Assembly (NCBI RefSeq): GCF_026898155.1
Contig: NZ_CP114029.1
Location: forward strand, 2,832,001 to 2,896,000
Source of the DNA: Jiella pelagia
Lineage (GTDB): Bacteria; Pseudomonadota; Alphaproteobacteria; Rhizobiales; Rhizobiaceae
Direction: 5' to 3'
Length of the DNA stretch: 64,000 bases
The position numbers and the translations under genes were made by a program. Below the pieces are notes generated by a model, which had not been told where the DNA came from, searched no databases, and worked only from the letters and a program-made list of their open reading frames with translations. Position 1 is the first letter of the stretch; every line of letters begins with the position of its first letter. This document shows positions 43,716-53,798 of this stretch, one piece after another.

Positions 43716-44597
43716 ATGAGCAAGCAGACCATCGGCATCGTCGGCGTCGGCATGATGGGCCACGGCATCGCCCGCAACGTCCTGAAGGCCGGCTTTCCGC
43801 TCGGCTATCTCGCCCATCCCGGCAACCAGTCGACCGCGGATCTCGACGAAGCCGGCGCGCGGCGCTTCGATGCGGTTCAGGACCTCGTCGCGGCAAGCGA
43901 CGTCGTCATCCTCGTCGTCACCGGCAGCGCGCAGATCGAGGAGTTGATCCTTAGCGACGACAGCCTCGTCGGCTCGCTTCGCGCTGGAACGATCGTCGTC
44001 GACTGCTCGACCGGTATTCCCGCCGTGACCATCAAGGCGGCCGAGCGCGTGGCGGCGGCCCGCGGCCGCTTCGTCGACGCCGCGATGACCCGGACGCCGA
44101 AGGAAGCCGAGGAGGGGCGGCTGAACCTCCTGATCGGCGGCGAGGAAGCGACCGTCGCCGAATTGACGCCGCTCTTCGAAACCTTCTCCGAAAACCGCTT
44201 CCATGCCGGCCCGGTCGGCTCCGGGCAGATGCTGAAGCTGATCCACAATTTCGTCTCGCTCGGCACGGTGACGCTGATCAGCGAAGCGGCCGCCTGCGCG
44301 GCGGAGAACGGCATCGCCGCGGAGATCCTCGTCGACTGTCTGCGAAGGGGCGGTGGCCACGGCGCGGCGCTGGAGCGGGTGGCGCCCTTCCTGCTTGAGG
44401 GCGAAACCAGCCAGATGCGCTTCACCAATGCCAATGCCCTGAAGGACCTCAGCTATTACGGCAAGCTCGTCGAGGCCACCGGGACCCGCCGGGACGTTGC
44501 CGAGGGCGTTCTGTCGGCCCTCGGCTGGCTGAACGAGAACGGATTCGGCGAAGAGATGGCGCCGGAGGCGGCAAGAGCCTTCCGCAAGCGGGGCTGA
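43716..44597 (+). CDS. Beta-hydroxyacid dehydrogenase family (3-hydroxyisobutyrate / tartronate semialdehyde type)
   Basis: A 293-residue NAD(P)-dependent dehydrogenase. The Rossmann motif GVGMMGHGIARNVL is at residues 10-23, the substrate-loop VDCSTGIPA near 95, DAAMTRTPKEAEEG near 123 replaces the usual DAPVSGG-type block, and the catalytic Lys is in GSGQMLKLIHN near 173. The altered substrate block (TRTP rather than SGG) suggests an unusual substrate. It is last in the TRAP system 1 set and followed by a hairpin. Confidence 0.9.
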   Translation: MSKQTIGIVGVGMMGHGIARNVLKAGFPLGYLAHPGNQSTADLDEAGARRFDAVQDLVAASDVVILVVTGSAQIEELILSDDSLVGSLRAGTIVVDCSTGIPAVTIKAAERVAAARGRFVDAAMTRTPKEAEEGRLNLLIGGEEATVAELTPLFETFSENRFHAGPVGSGQMLKLIHNFVSLGTVTLISEAAACAAENGIAAEILVDCLRRGGGHGAALERVAPFLLEGETSQMRFTNANALKDLSYYGKLVEATGTRRDVAEGVLSALGWLNENGFGEEMAPEAARAFRKRG

Positions 44598-44601
44598 AGT
44601 C

Positions 44602-44624
44602 TAGCCGGCATGTCTTGCCGGCTA
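44602..44624. terminator. Hairpin between convergent genes
   Basis: TAGCCGGCA (44602-44610) pairs with TGCCGGCTA (44616-44624), a perfect 9-bp stem with a 5-base loop, four bases after the dehydrogenase stop. No T-tract follows, so efficiency is uncertain. It lies between this gene and the convergent PLP enzyme. Confidence 0.6.
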
Positions 44625-44716
44625 CCGCGCCCCGATGCACAACCAGGGGGTTGGGTCCTGCGCTTCGGAACGATGGCCGGTCCGCGAGAAACGCCGGGCT
44701 CTTGGCTCGACCCAGG

Positions 44717-45856
44717 CTATATGGCGGCTGGCAGCTCTCCAGCGAAGACGCCGGTGTCCAGAAACCGCTCGATCGTTTCGCAGTGCGGCCCGATGTCGAT
44801 GCCCTGTGCCGCGAGCCACGCGTCGTCGTAATAGGTCGCGGCGTAGCGCTCGCCGCTGTCGCAGATCAGCGACACCAGCGATCCCTCTTCGCCGGTCTGC
44901 ACCAACTGCGCGGCGATGAGGCAAAGCGCGTAGAAGTTCGTGCCGGTCGAGCCGCCGACGCGGCGAAACAGCCGGCCCGAGAGAACCCGCATGGCGGCGA
45001 TCGACGCCGCGTCCGGGATCTTGATCATGTGGTCGATCACTTCCGGCACGAAGGAGGGTTCGACACGCGGCCGCCCCACCCCCTCGATGCGCGAGGGCGT
45101 CTCGCAGCGCGCCCCGCGCCCGCCGCCGTGATAGGCGTCGAAGAAGGCGGAGTGTTCGACGTCGACGACGCACAGCCGCGTGTCGAGATTGCGGTAGCGG
45201 ATGTAGCGGCCGATGGTTGCCGCGGTGCCGCCGGTGCCGGCGCTCATCACCACCCAGCGGGGCACCGGATGAGCCTCGGCTCCCATCTGCGCGAAGATGC
45301 TCTCGGCGATGTTGTTGTTGCCGCGCCAGTCGGTCGCCCGCTCGGCATAGGTGAACTGGTCGAGATAGTAGCCGCCGGCCTCGGCCGCCAGACGCGCGGC
45401 GGTGTCGTAGACCTCGCCGGGCGAGGTGACGAAATGGCAGCGGCCGCCGAAGCGCCGGATCGCCTCGATCTTCTGGGCGCTGGTGGTCTGCGGCATGACG
45501 GCGATGAAGGGCAGGTCGAGGAGATTGGCGAAATAGGCTTCGCTGACCGCCGTCGAGCCGGACGAGGCCTCGACCAGGGTCGTGCCCTCGCGGATGCGCC
45601 CGTTGCAGATCCCGTAGAGAAACAGCGAACGGGCGAGACGATGCTTGAGGCTGCCGGTTGGATGGGTGGATTCGTCCTTCAGATAGACCGAGATGCCCTT
45701 GAGGCCCGGGAAGATCGGCTTGACCAGATGGGTGTCCGCCGAGCGGCGGCCGTCGCCCTCCAGAACCGTCATGGCGCGCCGCGACCACTCGCGGTCGGGG
45801 CAGGGCGGCAACGGCATTGGCGCATGGCCCATCCTCGCCTCGATCGTCATCGCCAT
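44717..45856 (-). CDS. PLP-dependent cysteine synthase / cysteine desulfhydrase (Cds1-like) family protein
   Basis: A 379-residue fold-type II PLP enzyme. The Schiff-base Lys is in [11 protein letters not shown] near residue 69, the substrate loop is [12 protein letters not shown] near 95, and the phosphate-binding glycines are in [12 protein letters not shown] near 200. The family member studied in mycobacteria (Cds1) degrades cysteine to sulfide and pyruvate; others are cysteine synthases. ATG 45856 follows GAGGAGGCG. It is the only sulfur-type gene here and is isolated on the minus strand, so its role in the neighbouring pathway is unclear. Confidence 0.88.
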   Translation of the reverse strand: MAMTIEARMGHAPMPLPPCPDREWSRRAMTVLEGDGRRSADTHLVKPIFPGLKGISVYLKDESTHPTGSLKHRLARSLFLYGICNGRIREGTTLVEASSGSTAVSEAYFANLLDLPFIAVMPQTTSAQKIEAIRRFGGRCHFVTSPGEVYDTAARLAAEAGGYYLDQFTYAERATDWRGNNNIAESIFAQMGAEAHPVPRWVVMSAGTGGTAATIGRYIRYRNLDTRLCVVDVEHSAFFDAYHGGGRGARCETPSRIEGVGRPRVEPSFVPEVIDHMIKIPDAASIAAMRVLSGRLFRRVGGSTGTNFYALCLIAAQLVQTGEEGSLVSLICDSGERYAATYYDDAWLAAQGIDIGPHCETIERFLDTGVFAGELPAAI

Positions 45857-46187
45857 GTCATCGCCTCCTCATGCACGCCGTCTATGCGCCGTCCTACACA
45901 TTTCCCAGAAGGAGGCCACAAGTCTCGCGCCTCGATCCGAAGGATCGGGTGGAAGTGCATGGCGAGGAGATCACCGTCGGTCATGCCGGCGATCCGCCGC
46001 AGATGAGCGCCGGCATCAACATGGTGCTGACAACGACGCTGGCGACAGGTCCATTTTGCCGACATCCCTGTCCGACCCGGCCATCCCGACCAATTGCGGC
46101 TTCCATCGGCCGATGCACGCGAAGACGCCGGCGGTTTTCGGCCATCGCGGTGACCAAGCCACCTCGATGACCGCCTCGCCAGCGCCG
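45857..46187. other. 331-base spacer without a supported gene
   Basis: No frame has a family signature or a ribosome site. Short open stretches exist on both strands, but composition gives no preference. This may hold decayed coding sequence between leuD and the PLP gene; I cannot identify a source. CTACACATTTCCCAGAAGGA near 45892 is the only AT-leaning patch and could include the PLP-gene promoter. Confidence 0.4.
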
Positions 46188-46838
46188 TCAGCTGATCTCT
46201 TCCCCCAGATCGGCAAAATGAGCGAGCTTGTCCGGGCCGAGATGGAGCCAGGGGCGCAATTGGCGCTGGCGCTCCTCGAAGGCGGCGATCTCGGCGGCGT
46301 CGTCCGTCAGGATCATGCCGATCTCGTCGAGGCCGTTGAGCAGCGACCGGCGGCGATGGGCATCGACCTCGAAACCGATCACGGCGCCGTCGGCCATTCC
46401 GATCTCGCACCGCTCCAGATCGACCTCGATCGGGCGCGCCGCTTCTGCTTCGGCGAGAACGGCCGCATGGTCGGGACCGGTCAGCACGATCGGCAGGATG
46501 CCGTTCTTGAAGCAGTTGGCGAAGAAGATCTCGCCGAAACTCTCGGCGATGACGCATCGGATGCCGAAGTCCGCCAGGGCCCAGACCGCCTGTTCGCGGC
46601 TCGAGCCGGTGCCGAAGGCGGCGCCCGCCACCAGGATCTGCGCCCCGTCATAGGGCGGCCGGTCGAGGACGAAGGCCGGTCCGTCGCCGGTCTTGTGCCG
46701 GCGCTCGTGAAACAGCTGGGCGCCAAGGCCCTTCTTGTCCGGCAGCAGCAGAAAGCGGGCGGGGAAGATGACATCGGTGTCGATGCTGGATTCGGGCAGC
46801 GGCGCGGCCACGCTGGAGACGGTCGTGAATTTCTGCAT
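46188..46838 (-). CDS. leuD: 3-isopropylmalate dehydratase small subunit (LeuD-like)
   Basis: A 216-residue swivelling-domain subunit. SIDTDVIFPARFL near residue 18, ILVAGAAFGTGSSREQAVWAL near 70-90 and ESFGEIFFANCFKNGILP near 100-117 are the LeuD hallmarks. It pairs with the LeuC-like large subunit 10 bases upstream. In leucine synthesis the pair isomerises 2-isopropylmalate to 3-isopropylmalate. In a catabolic neighbourhood a related substrate such as citramalate or another alkylmalate is equally possible. Confidence 0.93.
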   Translation of the reverse strand: MQKFTTVSSVAAPLPESSIDTDVIFPARFLLLPDKKGLGAQLFHERRHKTGDGPAFVLDRPPYDGAQILVAGAAFGTGSSREQAVWALADFGIRCVIAESFGEIFFANCFKNGILPIVLTGPDHAAVLAEAEAARPIEVDLERCEIGMADGAVIGFEVDAHRRRSLLNGLDEIGMILTDDAAEIAAFEERQRQLRPWLHLGPDKLAHFADLGEEIS

Positions 46839-46848
46839 GTGGTGTCTT

Positions 46849-48255
46849 TCAGGAAGCGAGGTTGCGAACGTCGGTGAGACGGCCGGCGATGGCTGCGGCC
46901 GCGGCCATGACCGGGCTCATCAGATGGGTCCGCCCGCCCTGTCCCTGCCGGCCCTCGAAATTGCGGTTGGAGGTGGAGGCGCAGCGCTCGCCGGCCGCCA
47001 GACGGTCGTCGTTCATCGCAACGCACATCGAGCAGCCCGAATCCCGCCACTCGAAGCCAGCGGCCCGGAACACCTTGTCGAGCCCTTCGGCTTCGGCCTG
47101 GAGCCGCACGGAGGCAGAGCCGGGCACGACGATGCCGACGACGCCGCCCGCGATGCGGCGGTCCTTCACGATCGCGGCGGCATTGCGCAGGTCCTCGATG
47201 CGGCCATTGGTGCAGGAGCCGATGAACACCCGGTCGATCTGAACGTCGGCGAGCCGCGTTCCCGGCTCGAGCCCCATATAGGCGAGGCTGCGGGCCATGC
47301 GGAACCGCTTTCCGGCGTCCTGTTCGAGCGCGGGATCGGGGATTGTCGCCGTGACCGGCAGCGTCTCCTCCGGCGTCGTCCCCCATGAGACATGCGGGGC
47401 GAGCGCCGAAACGTCGAGGTCGACCTCGCGGTCGAACACCGCGTCGGGGTCGGTGCGAAGGTCCTGCCATTCCGCAGAAGCGCGCATCCAGAGGTCGCCT
47501 TCGGGGGCGAGGGGGCGGCCCTTCAGATAGGTGATCGTCGTCTCGTCGGGGGCGACCATTCCCACCCGACTGCCGGCCTCGATCGACATGTTGCAGAGCG
47601 TCATGCGGGCTTCCATCGAAAGTTCGGCAATGGCTGGACCGGCGAACTCGATGGCGTGGCCGAAGCCGCCTCCCGTTCCGATCTCGGCAATCAGGGCGAG
47701 GATGATGTCCTTGACGGCCACGCCGGTGCCGAGCCTTCCGTGAAGCGTCACGCGCATCCGCTTCTGCTTGCGCTGGCGAAGCGTCTGCGTGGCGAAGATC
47801 GTCTCGCATTCGCTGGCGCCGATGCCGAAGGCGAGTGCCCCGAAGGCGCCGTGGGTGCAGGTGTGGCTGTCGCCGCACACGAGGGTGGCGCCCGGAAGGG
47901 TGAAGCCGAGTTCCGGCCCGATGACGTGGACGATGCCGTGGCGTCGATCGTTCATCGGGATGTAGGGAACGCCGAACTCCCGCGCATTGCGCACCAGCCG
48001 CGAGATCTGGTCGCCCGCGAGCCCGCCCGGAAGATGCTGCGAGCGCAGACGTGTCGGGACGGCATGGTCGGCGACCGCGACATGGGCGTCCGGCCGGCGC
48101 AATGGCAGCCCGCGCTCCCTCAGGCCGTCGAAGGCCTGCGGGCTTGAAACCTCCTGCACCAGATGCCGGTCGATATAGAGAAGCGAACTCCCATCGTCAT
48201 AGTCTTTCACGCGATGGTTGTCCCAGATCTTGTCGTAAAGCGTCTGCCCGGTCAT
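46849..48255 (-). CDS. leuC: 3-isopropylmalate dehydratase large subunit (LeuC-like), [4Fe-4S]
   Basis: A 468-residue aconitase-family subunit. [18 protein letters not shown] near 22, [24 protein letters not shown] near 130, [14 protein letters not shown] near 340 and [13 protein letters not shown] near 400 give the three cluster Cys and the active-site residues. The HAVPT stretch replaces the usual HNVPT. ATG 48255 aligns with E. coli LeuC (MxxxTLYDK). It is divergent from hyuA across a spacer carrying the 16-bp palindrome at 48362-48377. Whether it serves leucine synthesis or a catabolic isomerisation is open. Confidence 0.93.
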   Translation of the reverse strand: MTGQTLYDKIWDNHRVKDYDDGSSLLYIDRHLVQEVSSPQAFDGLRERGLPLRRPDAHVAVADHAVPTRLRSQHLPGGLAGDQISRLVRNAREFGVPYIPMNDRRHGIVHVIGPELGFTLPGATLVCGDSHTCTHGAFGALAFGIGASECETIFATQTLRQRKQKRMRVTLHGRLGTGVAVKDIILALIAEIGTGGGFGHAIEFAGPAIAELSMEARMTLCNMSIEAGSRVGMVAPDETTITYLKGRPLAPEGDLWMRASAEWQDLRTDPDAVFDREVDLDVSALAPHVSWGTTPEETLPVTATIPDPALEQDAGKRFRMARSLAYMGLEPGTRLADVQIDRVFIGSCTNGRIEDLRNAAAIVKDRRIAGGVVGIVVPGSASVRLQAEAEGLDKVFRAAGFEWRDSGCSMCVAMNDDRLAAGERCASTSNRNFEGRQGQGGRTHLMSPVMAAAAAIAGRLTDVRNLAS

Positions 48256-48465
48256 CGTCCGTTCCATCCCCATAAATTCGCATCTCGGCGTTTGCCGCCC
48301 GTCTTTTCAGAGGCCGTCACCAACCCCCTTGCGCCACGGCGCAATCGCAAACTATGCTGCCTTGAATGCGCATTCAATATGGGTGCCGCGACCGATCGAC
48401 GTCACTGCAGCCCCTGGGCCGAACCATCCGGACGCCCCAGGCCGAAGGTTTCGAGGAGAACTTTG
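48256..48465. promoter_or_regulatory. leuC / hyuA divergent promoter with TTGAATGCGCATTCAA operator
   Basis: A perfect 16-bp palindrome TTGAATGCGCATTCAA (48362-48377) lies about 90 bases before hyuA and 107 before leuC. Two variants, ATGAATTCGCATTCAA (57263-57278) and ATGAAGTCGTATTCAA (57418-57433), lie in the prpD/flavoprotein divergent promoter 9 kb away. All three share TGAA, a central CG and ATTCAA. It is a strong operator candidate. GAGGAGAAC precedes the hyuA ATG. Confidence 0.65.
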
Positions 48466-50580
48466 ATGACGGATACCGCGACGACATCGACGGAGCGACG
48501 GCAAGGCACGGGATGGCGGCTCGGCGTCGACGTCGGCGGGACCTTCACCGACCTCCTGCTGCTCGACCGCCAGAGCGGCCGCACCCACACCGCCAAAGTG
48601 CCGTCGACGCCGAAGGATTCCTCGATCGGCGTCCTCAACGGCATCGAGAAGATCTGCCGCGCGGCCGGGATCGACCCGCACGATATCGCCGAGGTGATGC
48701 ACGGCACGACGGTCGCCACCAACACGGTGCTGACGCTTTCGGGGGCGCTCGTCGGTCTGGTCACCACGAAGGGCTACCGCGACACGCTGCAGATCGCCCG
48801 GTCCTTCGTTCCGGGCGGGCTCGGCGGTTGGGTCATCTGGAACAAGACCGCACCGCTGGCGCCGCTCGAATTCACCATCGAGGCGAACGAGCGCATGGAC
48901 GCCCGCGGCGAGGTTCTGGTGCCGCTCGACGAGGAGGCGCTGAGGCGCGATCTCCAGACGCTGCTGTCGTCGGGCATCGAGGCGCTGACGGTGGCGCTGT
49001 TCAACAGCTACGTGAACGATGCCCATGAGCGGCGGATCGCCGAGATCGCCGCCGAGATCGCGCCCCACATCCCCGTCTCGACCTCCGCGGCGGTGATGCC
49101 GGAGATGTATGAATACGAGCGCACCGAGACGACTGTGGTCAATTCCTATGTCCGCCCGGTGGTCTCGAAATACGTGTCCAACCTCGAGGCCGAGCTGAAA
49201 AGCCGCATGGGCGGCGCGACGAGCCTGCGCATCCTGCGCTCGGATGGCGGCCTTTCCTCGGCCGAAGGGGCGATCGAGCAGCCGGTGAACCTCCTGATGT
49301 CAGGCCCGGCGGGAGGCGTTTCCGGCGCCTTGTGGATCGCCAAGCAGGCGAAGATCGAGAACCTTCTCACCTTCGACATGGGCGGCACCTCGACCGACGT
49401 CGCGCTGATCCAGAATTCCGTCGCCAGAACCCGCCGCGAGACGAGGGTCGGCGACGTCACCGTGCGCGCGCCCTCGATCGACGTCCGGACGGTCGGCGCC
49501 GGGGGCGGATCGATCGCCTACATTCCCGAGCTCACCAAGGCGCTGCGGGTCGGCCCGCAGTCGGCCGGCGCCGTTCCGGGCCCGGCCGCCTACAAGAAGG
49601 GCGGCACCGAGCCGACCGTCACCGACGCCAACGTCGTCCTCGGCTATCTGCCGTCCGACGCCAAGCTCGGCGGCGACATGGAGATCAGCCGGGAGCTCGC
49701 CGCCGAGGCGATGCAGAAGATCGCCGACGCCCTGTCGATCTCGATCGAGGACGCGGCCGAGGGCATCATCAGGATCGTCAACGAGAACATGGTCGGGGCG
49801 CTGCGGCTCGTCTCGGTCGAGCAGGGCTACGACCCGCGCGATTTCGCGCTGATCGGCTTCGGCGGGGCGGGGCCGCTGCATGTCAACGCGCTGGCGCGCA
49901 TCACCCAGTCCTGGCCTGCCGTCGTGCCGCCGGGGCCGGGCGTCCTCTGCGCCTATGGCGATGCGACGACGCGGCTGCGCAACGAGGCGAGCCAGACCTT
50001 TGTGACCCTCGTTCGCGAAACCTCCGACGCGGACATCGCCGAAAGGCTCACGCAGCTCGAGGCCGAGGCCGCCAAGGAAATCAGCCAGGAGGGCGTCTCG
50101 GCAGACGATCACGAGGTGCTCTACCAGGTCGACATCCGCTACAAGGGCCAGGGTATGAAGCTCACCGTCGACATGGCCAAGGCCGAATTTGCGGCCGAGG
50201 GCCTCGCCGGTGTCGAGCGGCGCTTCGACGCCGAGCATGAGCAGCTTTTCACCTTTGCGCTCGACGCCGAGCATGAACTGGTCGGCCTGCGGGCCGTGGT
50301 CCAGGCGAAGGAGATGATCTTCGTCAATCCGGAAACCGAGACCGGCGGGGCGGATGCTTCGCACGCCCGCATCCAGGCGACCCGCATCTATGCGGACGGG
50401 GCCTGGCAGGAGGGTGCGATCTACGACCGCGGCAAGCTGTTGCCGGGCAACGCGGTGCCCGGCCCGGCGGTCGTCACCGAGATGGATTCGACCTCGGTCA
50501 TCCTGCCCGGCCATGTCGGCACGGTCGATGCCGTCGGCAACATCCTGATCTGGCCCGCCGATCACAAGAACGCCCGCTGA
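48466..50580 (+). CDS. hyuA: Hydantoinase/oxoprolinase subunit A (HyuA)
   Basis: A 704-residue ATP-dependent subunit. The ASKHA nucleotide-binding motifs are GVDVGGTFTDLLLLD (residues about 20-34), HGTTVATNTVL near 79 and DMGGTSTDVALI near 304. GGAGGGSIAY-like sequence (here GAGGGSIAYI) near 344 and FGGAGPLHV near 465 are also typical. With HyuB it forms an N-methylhydantoinase / 5-oxoprolinase / acetone-carboxylase-type enzyme that hydrolyses cyclic amides, or carboxylates ketones, at the cost of ATP. The substrate is unknown. hyuB follows after 14 bases. Confidence 0.93.
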   Translation: MTDTATTSTERRQGTGWRLGVDVGGTFTDLLLLDRQSGRTHTAKVPSTPKDSSIGVLNGIEKICRAAGIDPHDIAEVMHGTTVATNTVLTLSGALVGLVTTKGYRDTLQIARSFVPGGLGGWVIWNKTAPLAPLEFTIEANERMDARGEVLVPLDEEALRRDLQTLLSSGIEALTVALFNSYVNDAHERRIAEIAAEIAPHIPVSTSAAVMPEMYEYERTETTVVNSYVRPVVSKYVSNLEAELKSRMGGATSLRILRSDGGLSSAEGAIEQPVNLLMSGPAGGVSGALWIAKQAKIENLLTFDMGGTSTDVALIQNSVARTRRETRVGDVTVRAPSIDVRTVGAGGGSIAYIPELTKALRVGPQSAGAVPGPAAYKKGGTEPTVTDANVVLGYLPSDAKLGGDMEISRELAAEAMQKIADALSISIEDAAEGIIRIVNENMVGALRLVSVEQGYDPRDFALIGFGGAGPLHVNALARITQSWPAVVPPGPGVLCAYGDATTRLRNEASQTFVTLVRETSDADIAERLTQLEAEAAKEISQEGVSADDHEVLYQVDIRYKGQGMKLTVDMAKAEFAAEGLAGVERRFDAEHEQLFTFALDAEHELVGLRAVVQAKEMIFVNPETETGGADASHARIQATRIYADGAWQEGAIYDRGKLLPGNAVPGPAVVTEMDSTSVILPGHVGTVDAVGNILIWPADHKNAR

Positions 50581-50594
50581 AGGAGGAGAGACCC

Positions 50595-52481
50595 ATGTCC
50601 GCCCGTATCATCGAGACCAATCCCTCGCCCTTCACCCGCGTCGACGTCGACCCGATCATGCTCGACATCGTCGAGAACGCGCTGAGGAACGCCCGCAACG
50701 AGATGGACGCGGTGCTCTTCCGCACCGCCATGTCGCCGGGCATCCGCGAGCAGCACGACGCCTTTCCGATGATCGCCAACCACGAAGGCAAGATGGTCGT
50801 CGGCCAGTTCGGCTCGTTTCTCTACGGCTTCATCGACGGCTATGACGGCACCATCGAGGATGGCGACATCTTCATGACCAACGATCCCTACAGCTGCGGC
50901 GGGGCGATCAGCCATCTCAACGACTGGCTGATGATGATGCCGATCTTCCACGAGGGCCGGCTGGTCAGCTGGGCGGCGATGTTCGGCCACATGACCGACG
51001 TCGGCGGCAAGGTGCCGGGTTCGCTGCCGACCGACGCCAAGATGATCTACGAAGAGGGGATCATCGTCCCGCCGACCAAGATCTATCGCGGCGGCAAGCT
51101 CTCGGAGGACATCCTCAACATCCTCCTCCACAACACCCGCATGCCGGAGTGGAACAAGTCGGACTTCTTCGCCATCATCGCGGCGCTGCGGCTTGCCGAG
51201 CGCCGGGTGCGCGAGAACATCGACCGCTTCGGCGTCGATCGGTACATTTCGGCCATGTGGGACATGCTCGACCGCAACCGGGCGGCGATGAGCAAGATCA
51301 TCCAGATGATCATCCCGGAGGCCAAGGATGGCAAGAAGGCCACCTTCGAGGACTGGATCGACGACGACGGCATGGGGAACGGCCCCTACAAGATCGCCTG
51401 CTCGCTGCACCGCGAGGGCGAGATCGCCTATTTCGACTTTTCCGAGAGCGATCCGCAGAGCCTGTCGTCGATCAACTTCCTGCTCAACGAAGAGATGTTC
51501 AAGATGTTCTTCGGAGCATTCACGATCAATCTCTTCGACCCGCAGATCCTGTTCAACGACGGTTTCTACGACCTCGTCGACGTCAAGATCCCGGCCGGCT
51601 CGATCCTCAAGCCGAAGAAGCCGGCGGCGCTCTCCTGCCGCACCCACATGCTCGGCCGGATCTTCGACCTGATGGGCGGCCTCCTCGGCCAGGGCGCGCC
51701 GGATGCGCTGAATGCCGCGGGTTTCTCCGACAGCCCGCATTTCATGTATTCCGGCTTCGACCAGAACGGCGAATGGTACCAGCTCTTCCAGATCGGCTTC
51801 GGCGGCGTTCCGGGCCGGCCGGCGGGCGACGGGCCGGACGGCCATTCCATGTGGCCGGCCTTCACCAACGTGCCGAACGAGTTCCTGGAAGCCTATTTCC
51901 CGCTCAGGATCCGTGAATACGCCACCATTGCCGATTCCGGCGGGGCCGGTCTCCACCGTGGTGGCAATGCCATCACCATCGCCTACGAGATCCTCGAAAA
52001 GGGCGAGATCTCGATCCACGACGACCGCTGGCTCACCTCGCCCTGGGGCGTCAATGGCGGCAAGCCGGGACAGCGCTCCACCAAGCTCTTGGTGCGCACC
52101 GACGGCAGCGAGGAGAACCTGCCGTCGAAATGCGACCGGATCGAAGTCAACCCCGGCGACATCCTCCACTTCAACACCTGGGGCGGCGGCGGCTGGGGCG
52201 ATCCGGCGAAGCGCCCGGCCGAGACCGTCCTTGCCGACGTCAAGCGCGGGCTGGTGACGGCCGAGGGCGCCCGTCGCTACGGCGTCGTGATCGCGGATGG
52301 TGCGGTCGACGAGGCCGCGACCAAGGCGCTCCGCGACGAGATGGCGGCCGCGCCGAAGCCGGACGGCCTGTTCGACCGCGGCTTCACCTCGATCGAGGAA
52401 CTGAAGGCCCGCTGCAAGGCCGAGACCGGCTTCGAGCCGCCCAAGGCGCCGGTCTTCCGCAAGTTCAAGCAGATGGCCTGA
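50595..52481 (+). CDS. hyuB: Hydantoinase B/oxoprolinase family protein (HyuB)
   Basis: A 628-residue partner of HyuA. MDAVLFRTAMSPGIREQHD near 42, DIFMTNDPYSCGGAISHLND near 95 and FGHMTDVGGKVPGS near 130 hold the usual metal-ligand Asp and His. GGAGLHRGGNA near 455 and NTWGGGGWGDP near 530 are further family blocks. AGGAGGAGAGACCC precedes the ATG. A strong terminator follows. Related complexes include caprolactamase, hydantoinase and acetophenone carboxylase, so the substrate stays open. Confidence 0.94.
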   Translation: MSARIIETNPSPFTRVDVDPIMLDIVENALRNARNEMDAVLFRTAMSPGIREQHDAFPMIANHEGKMVVGQFGSFLYGFIDGYDGTIEDGDIFMTNDPYSCGGAISHLNDWLMMMPIFHEGRLVSWAAMFGHMTDVGGKVPGSLPTDAKMIYEEGIIVPPTKIYRGGKLSEDILNILLHNTRMPEWNKSDFFAIIAALRLAERRVRENIDRFGVDRYISAMWDMLDRNRAAMSKIIQMIIPEAKDGKKATFEDWIDDDGMGNGPYKIACSLHREGEIAYFDFSESDPQSLSSINFLLNEEMFKMFFGAFTINLFDPQILFNDGFYDLVDVKIPAGSILKPKKPAALSCRTHMLGRIFDLMGGLLGQGAPDALNAAGFSDSPHFMYSGFDQNGEWYQLFQIGFGGVPGRPAGDGPDGHSMWPAFTNVPNEFLEAYFPLRIREYATIADSGGAGLHRGGNAITIAYEILEKGEISIHDDRWLTSPWGVNGGKPGQRSTKLLVRTDGSEENLPSKCDRIEVNPGDILHFNTWGGGGWGDPAKRPAETVLADVKRGLVTAEGARRYGVVIADGAVDEAATKALRDEMAAAPKPDGLFDRGFTSIEELKARCKAETGFEPPKAPVFRKFKQMA

Positions 52482-52514
52482 CGGCGACGGGGCTCGCGCA
52501 AGCGGGTCGAAACC

Positions 52515-52542
52515 CGAGAGGCACATTCTAATGTGCCTCTCG
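52515..52542 (+). terminator. Hairpin after hyuB
   Basis: CGAGAGGCACAT (52515-52526) pairs perfectly with ATGTGCCTCTCG (52531-52542), a 12-bp stem with a TCTA loop. GCGTTTGG follows. It is the first of two hairpins between hyuB and the convergent TRAP operon. Confidence 0.75.
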
Positions 52543-52589
52543 GCGTTTGGACGAATTGGGCGAGCCAAATGCCCATTGCCGGTGACAAG

Positions 52590-52630
52590 AAAAAGGGCGT
52601 GCGATGCAGAGGCATCGCACGCCCTTTTTT
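52590..52630. terminator. Bidirectional Rho-independent terminator
   Basis: GGGCGTGCGATGC (52595-52607) pairs with GCATCGCACGCCC (52612-52624), flanked by an A-run before and a run of six T after, so it works in both directions. It separates hyuB (plus) from the TRAP system 2 operon (minus). Confidence 0.92.
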
Positions 52631-52717
52631 CGTCGTCGCGTCAAAGCGGTCGCAGATCGTGCGCGGCGACCAGCGCGAAGGCTCGGGAACCGATCCGGCC
52701 CCCGAGCCGAGCGCTGC

Positions 52718-53765
52718 TCAGTTGGCGCTGCTCTCCATGCCGGCGGCTTCGGCAAGCCCGCCGTCCCACGCTGCCTGGCAGGTCTCGCCGCAGCGCTTCA
52801 GCCAGCCGGGAAGAACGCCCTTGAGGAACGCCTCGCGCCGCAGTTCGAGATCCGCGTCGCTCGCCTCGACCAGGGTCTGGCCGGCGGGCTCGCCGATCGA
52901 GCAGGGGCCGGCCGTGTTGCAGGCAAGGCCCTCCTTGTCCTCGCGGCGGTTCTGCGCCCACATCTCCTTGGAGAGTTCGCCGACTTCCTTGGTCAGGAAG
53001 GCCTGGACGGCAGGATCGAGGCCCTTCCACCAGCCGCCATTGGCGACCGTCGCGCCGGCACCGAAATTCACCGGCAGATCGTAGATGTAGTTGGAGCCCT
53101 CGTACCAGCGCGAGGTGTAGCCGCCGACCGTCGAGGTGATGGCGCAGTCGATGACACCCTGCTGCAGCGCCTGCTGGACCTCGCCGAACGGCATGTCGAT
53201 CGGCGAGCCGCCGAGATAGGCGACGAAGTCGGACTGCGAGGCGCCCGAGGTGCGCACGCGCTTGCCCGTGAGGTCGCTGAGGCCCTTGAACTCGTTGGCG
53301 CAGTAGATGACCTGGCTCTGGTAGGACTGGAGCGCCAGGACGTGGAGGTCGAGCTTCTCGTCGTAATAGGTCGAAAGGATCGGCAGAAAGGCGTCGGTGA
53401 CCTTCTCGAACGCGTCGAAATCCGCCGACATGCCGGCGAGATCGTTGCCGTCATTGATCGGATCCAGCCCGGAGTGATGGCCGAGCTGGCCGGTGGCGAT
53501 GTTCATGACGCCTTTGGAGAGCAGGCCGAACATTTCCGAGCCCTTGAGGCCGAGCCTCGTTCATCGGCCGGAACCGCGCGGTGATCGCGCCGTTCGAGTC
53601 CTTCTCGATCTCACTCGTCCAGAAGGGCGTCTCGAGCTGGCGGCTCTGGGTCGTCGTGCCGAGATTGCCGACGACGTTGATTTCGGTCTTCGGCAGGTCC
53701 TGGGCGAAAGCCGCCGGGCTGAAAGCCAGGATGGCTGCAAGCGTCGCGATCGGTGTCTTCATCAT
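52718..53765 (-). pseudogene. dctP: TRAP transporter substrate-binding protein (system 2), frame broken at 53552-53558
   Basis: The frame from ATG 53765, with AAGGAA upstream, opens with a signal peptide (ending AAFAQ) and reaches ITARFRPMNE. It shifts inside GAGGCTC (minus reading) and resumes as LGLKGSEMFGLLSKGVMN. It then runs through VRTSGASQSDFVAYLGG and QQALQQGVIDCAI to the stop at 52718. One base removed gives 348 residues. The C-terminal half has several extra Cys (CNTAGPCS, CGETCQ), unusual in TRAP binding proteins. It is last in the prpD-dctQ-dctM-dctP operon. Confidence 0.86.
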
Positions 53766-53798
53766 CAGTTCCTTTGCTGGGGCGGGGGGCGGGCGAGA

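Noticed and set aside
45857..46187. Small plus- or minus-strand genes in the PLP/leuD spacer
   Set aside because: No ribosome site, no motif and no codon bias separating any frame.
46188..48255. Firm assignment to leucine biosynthesis
   Set aside because: LeuC and LeuD motifs are clear, but the only leuB-like sequence is a deleted remnant, leuA is absent, and the promoter motif is shared with catabolic operons.
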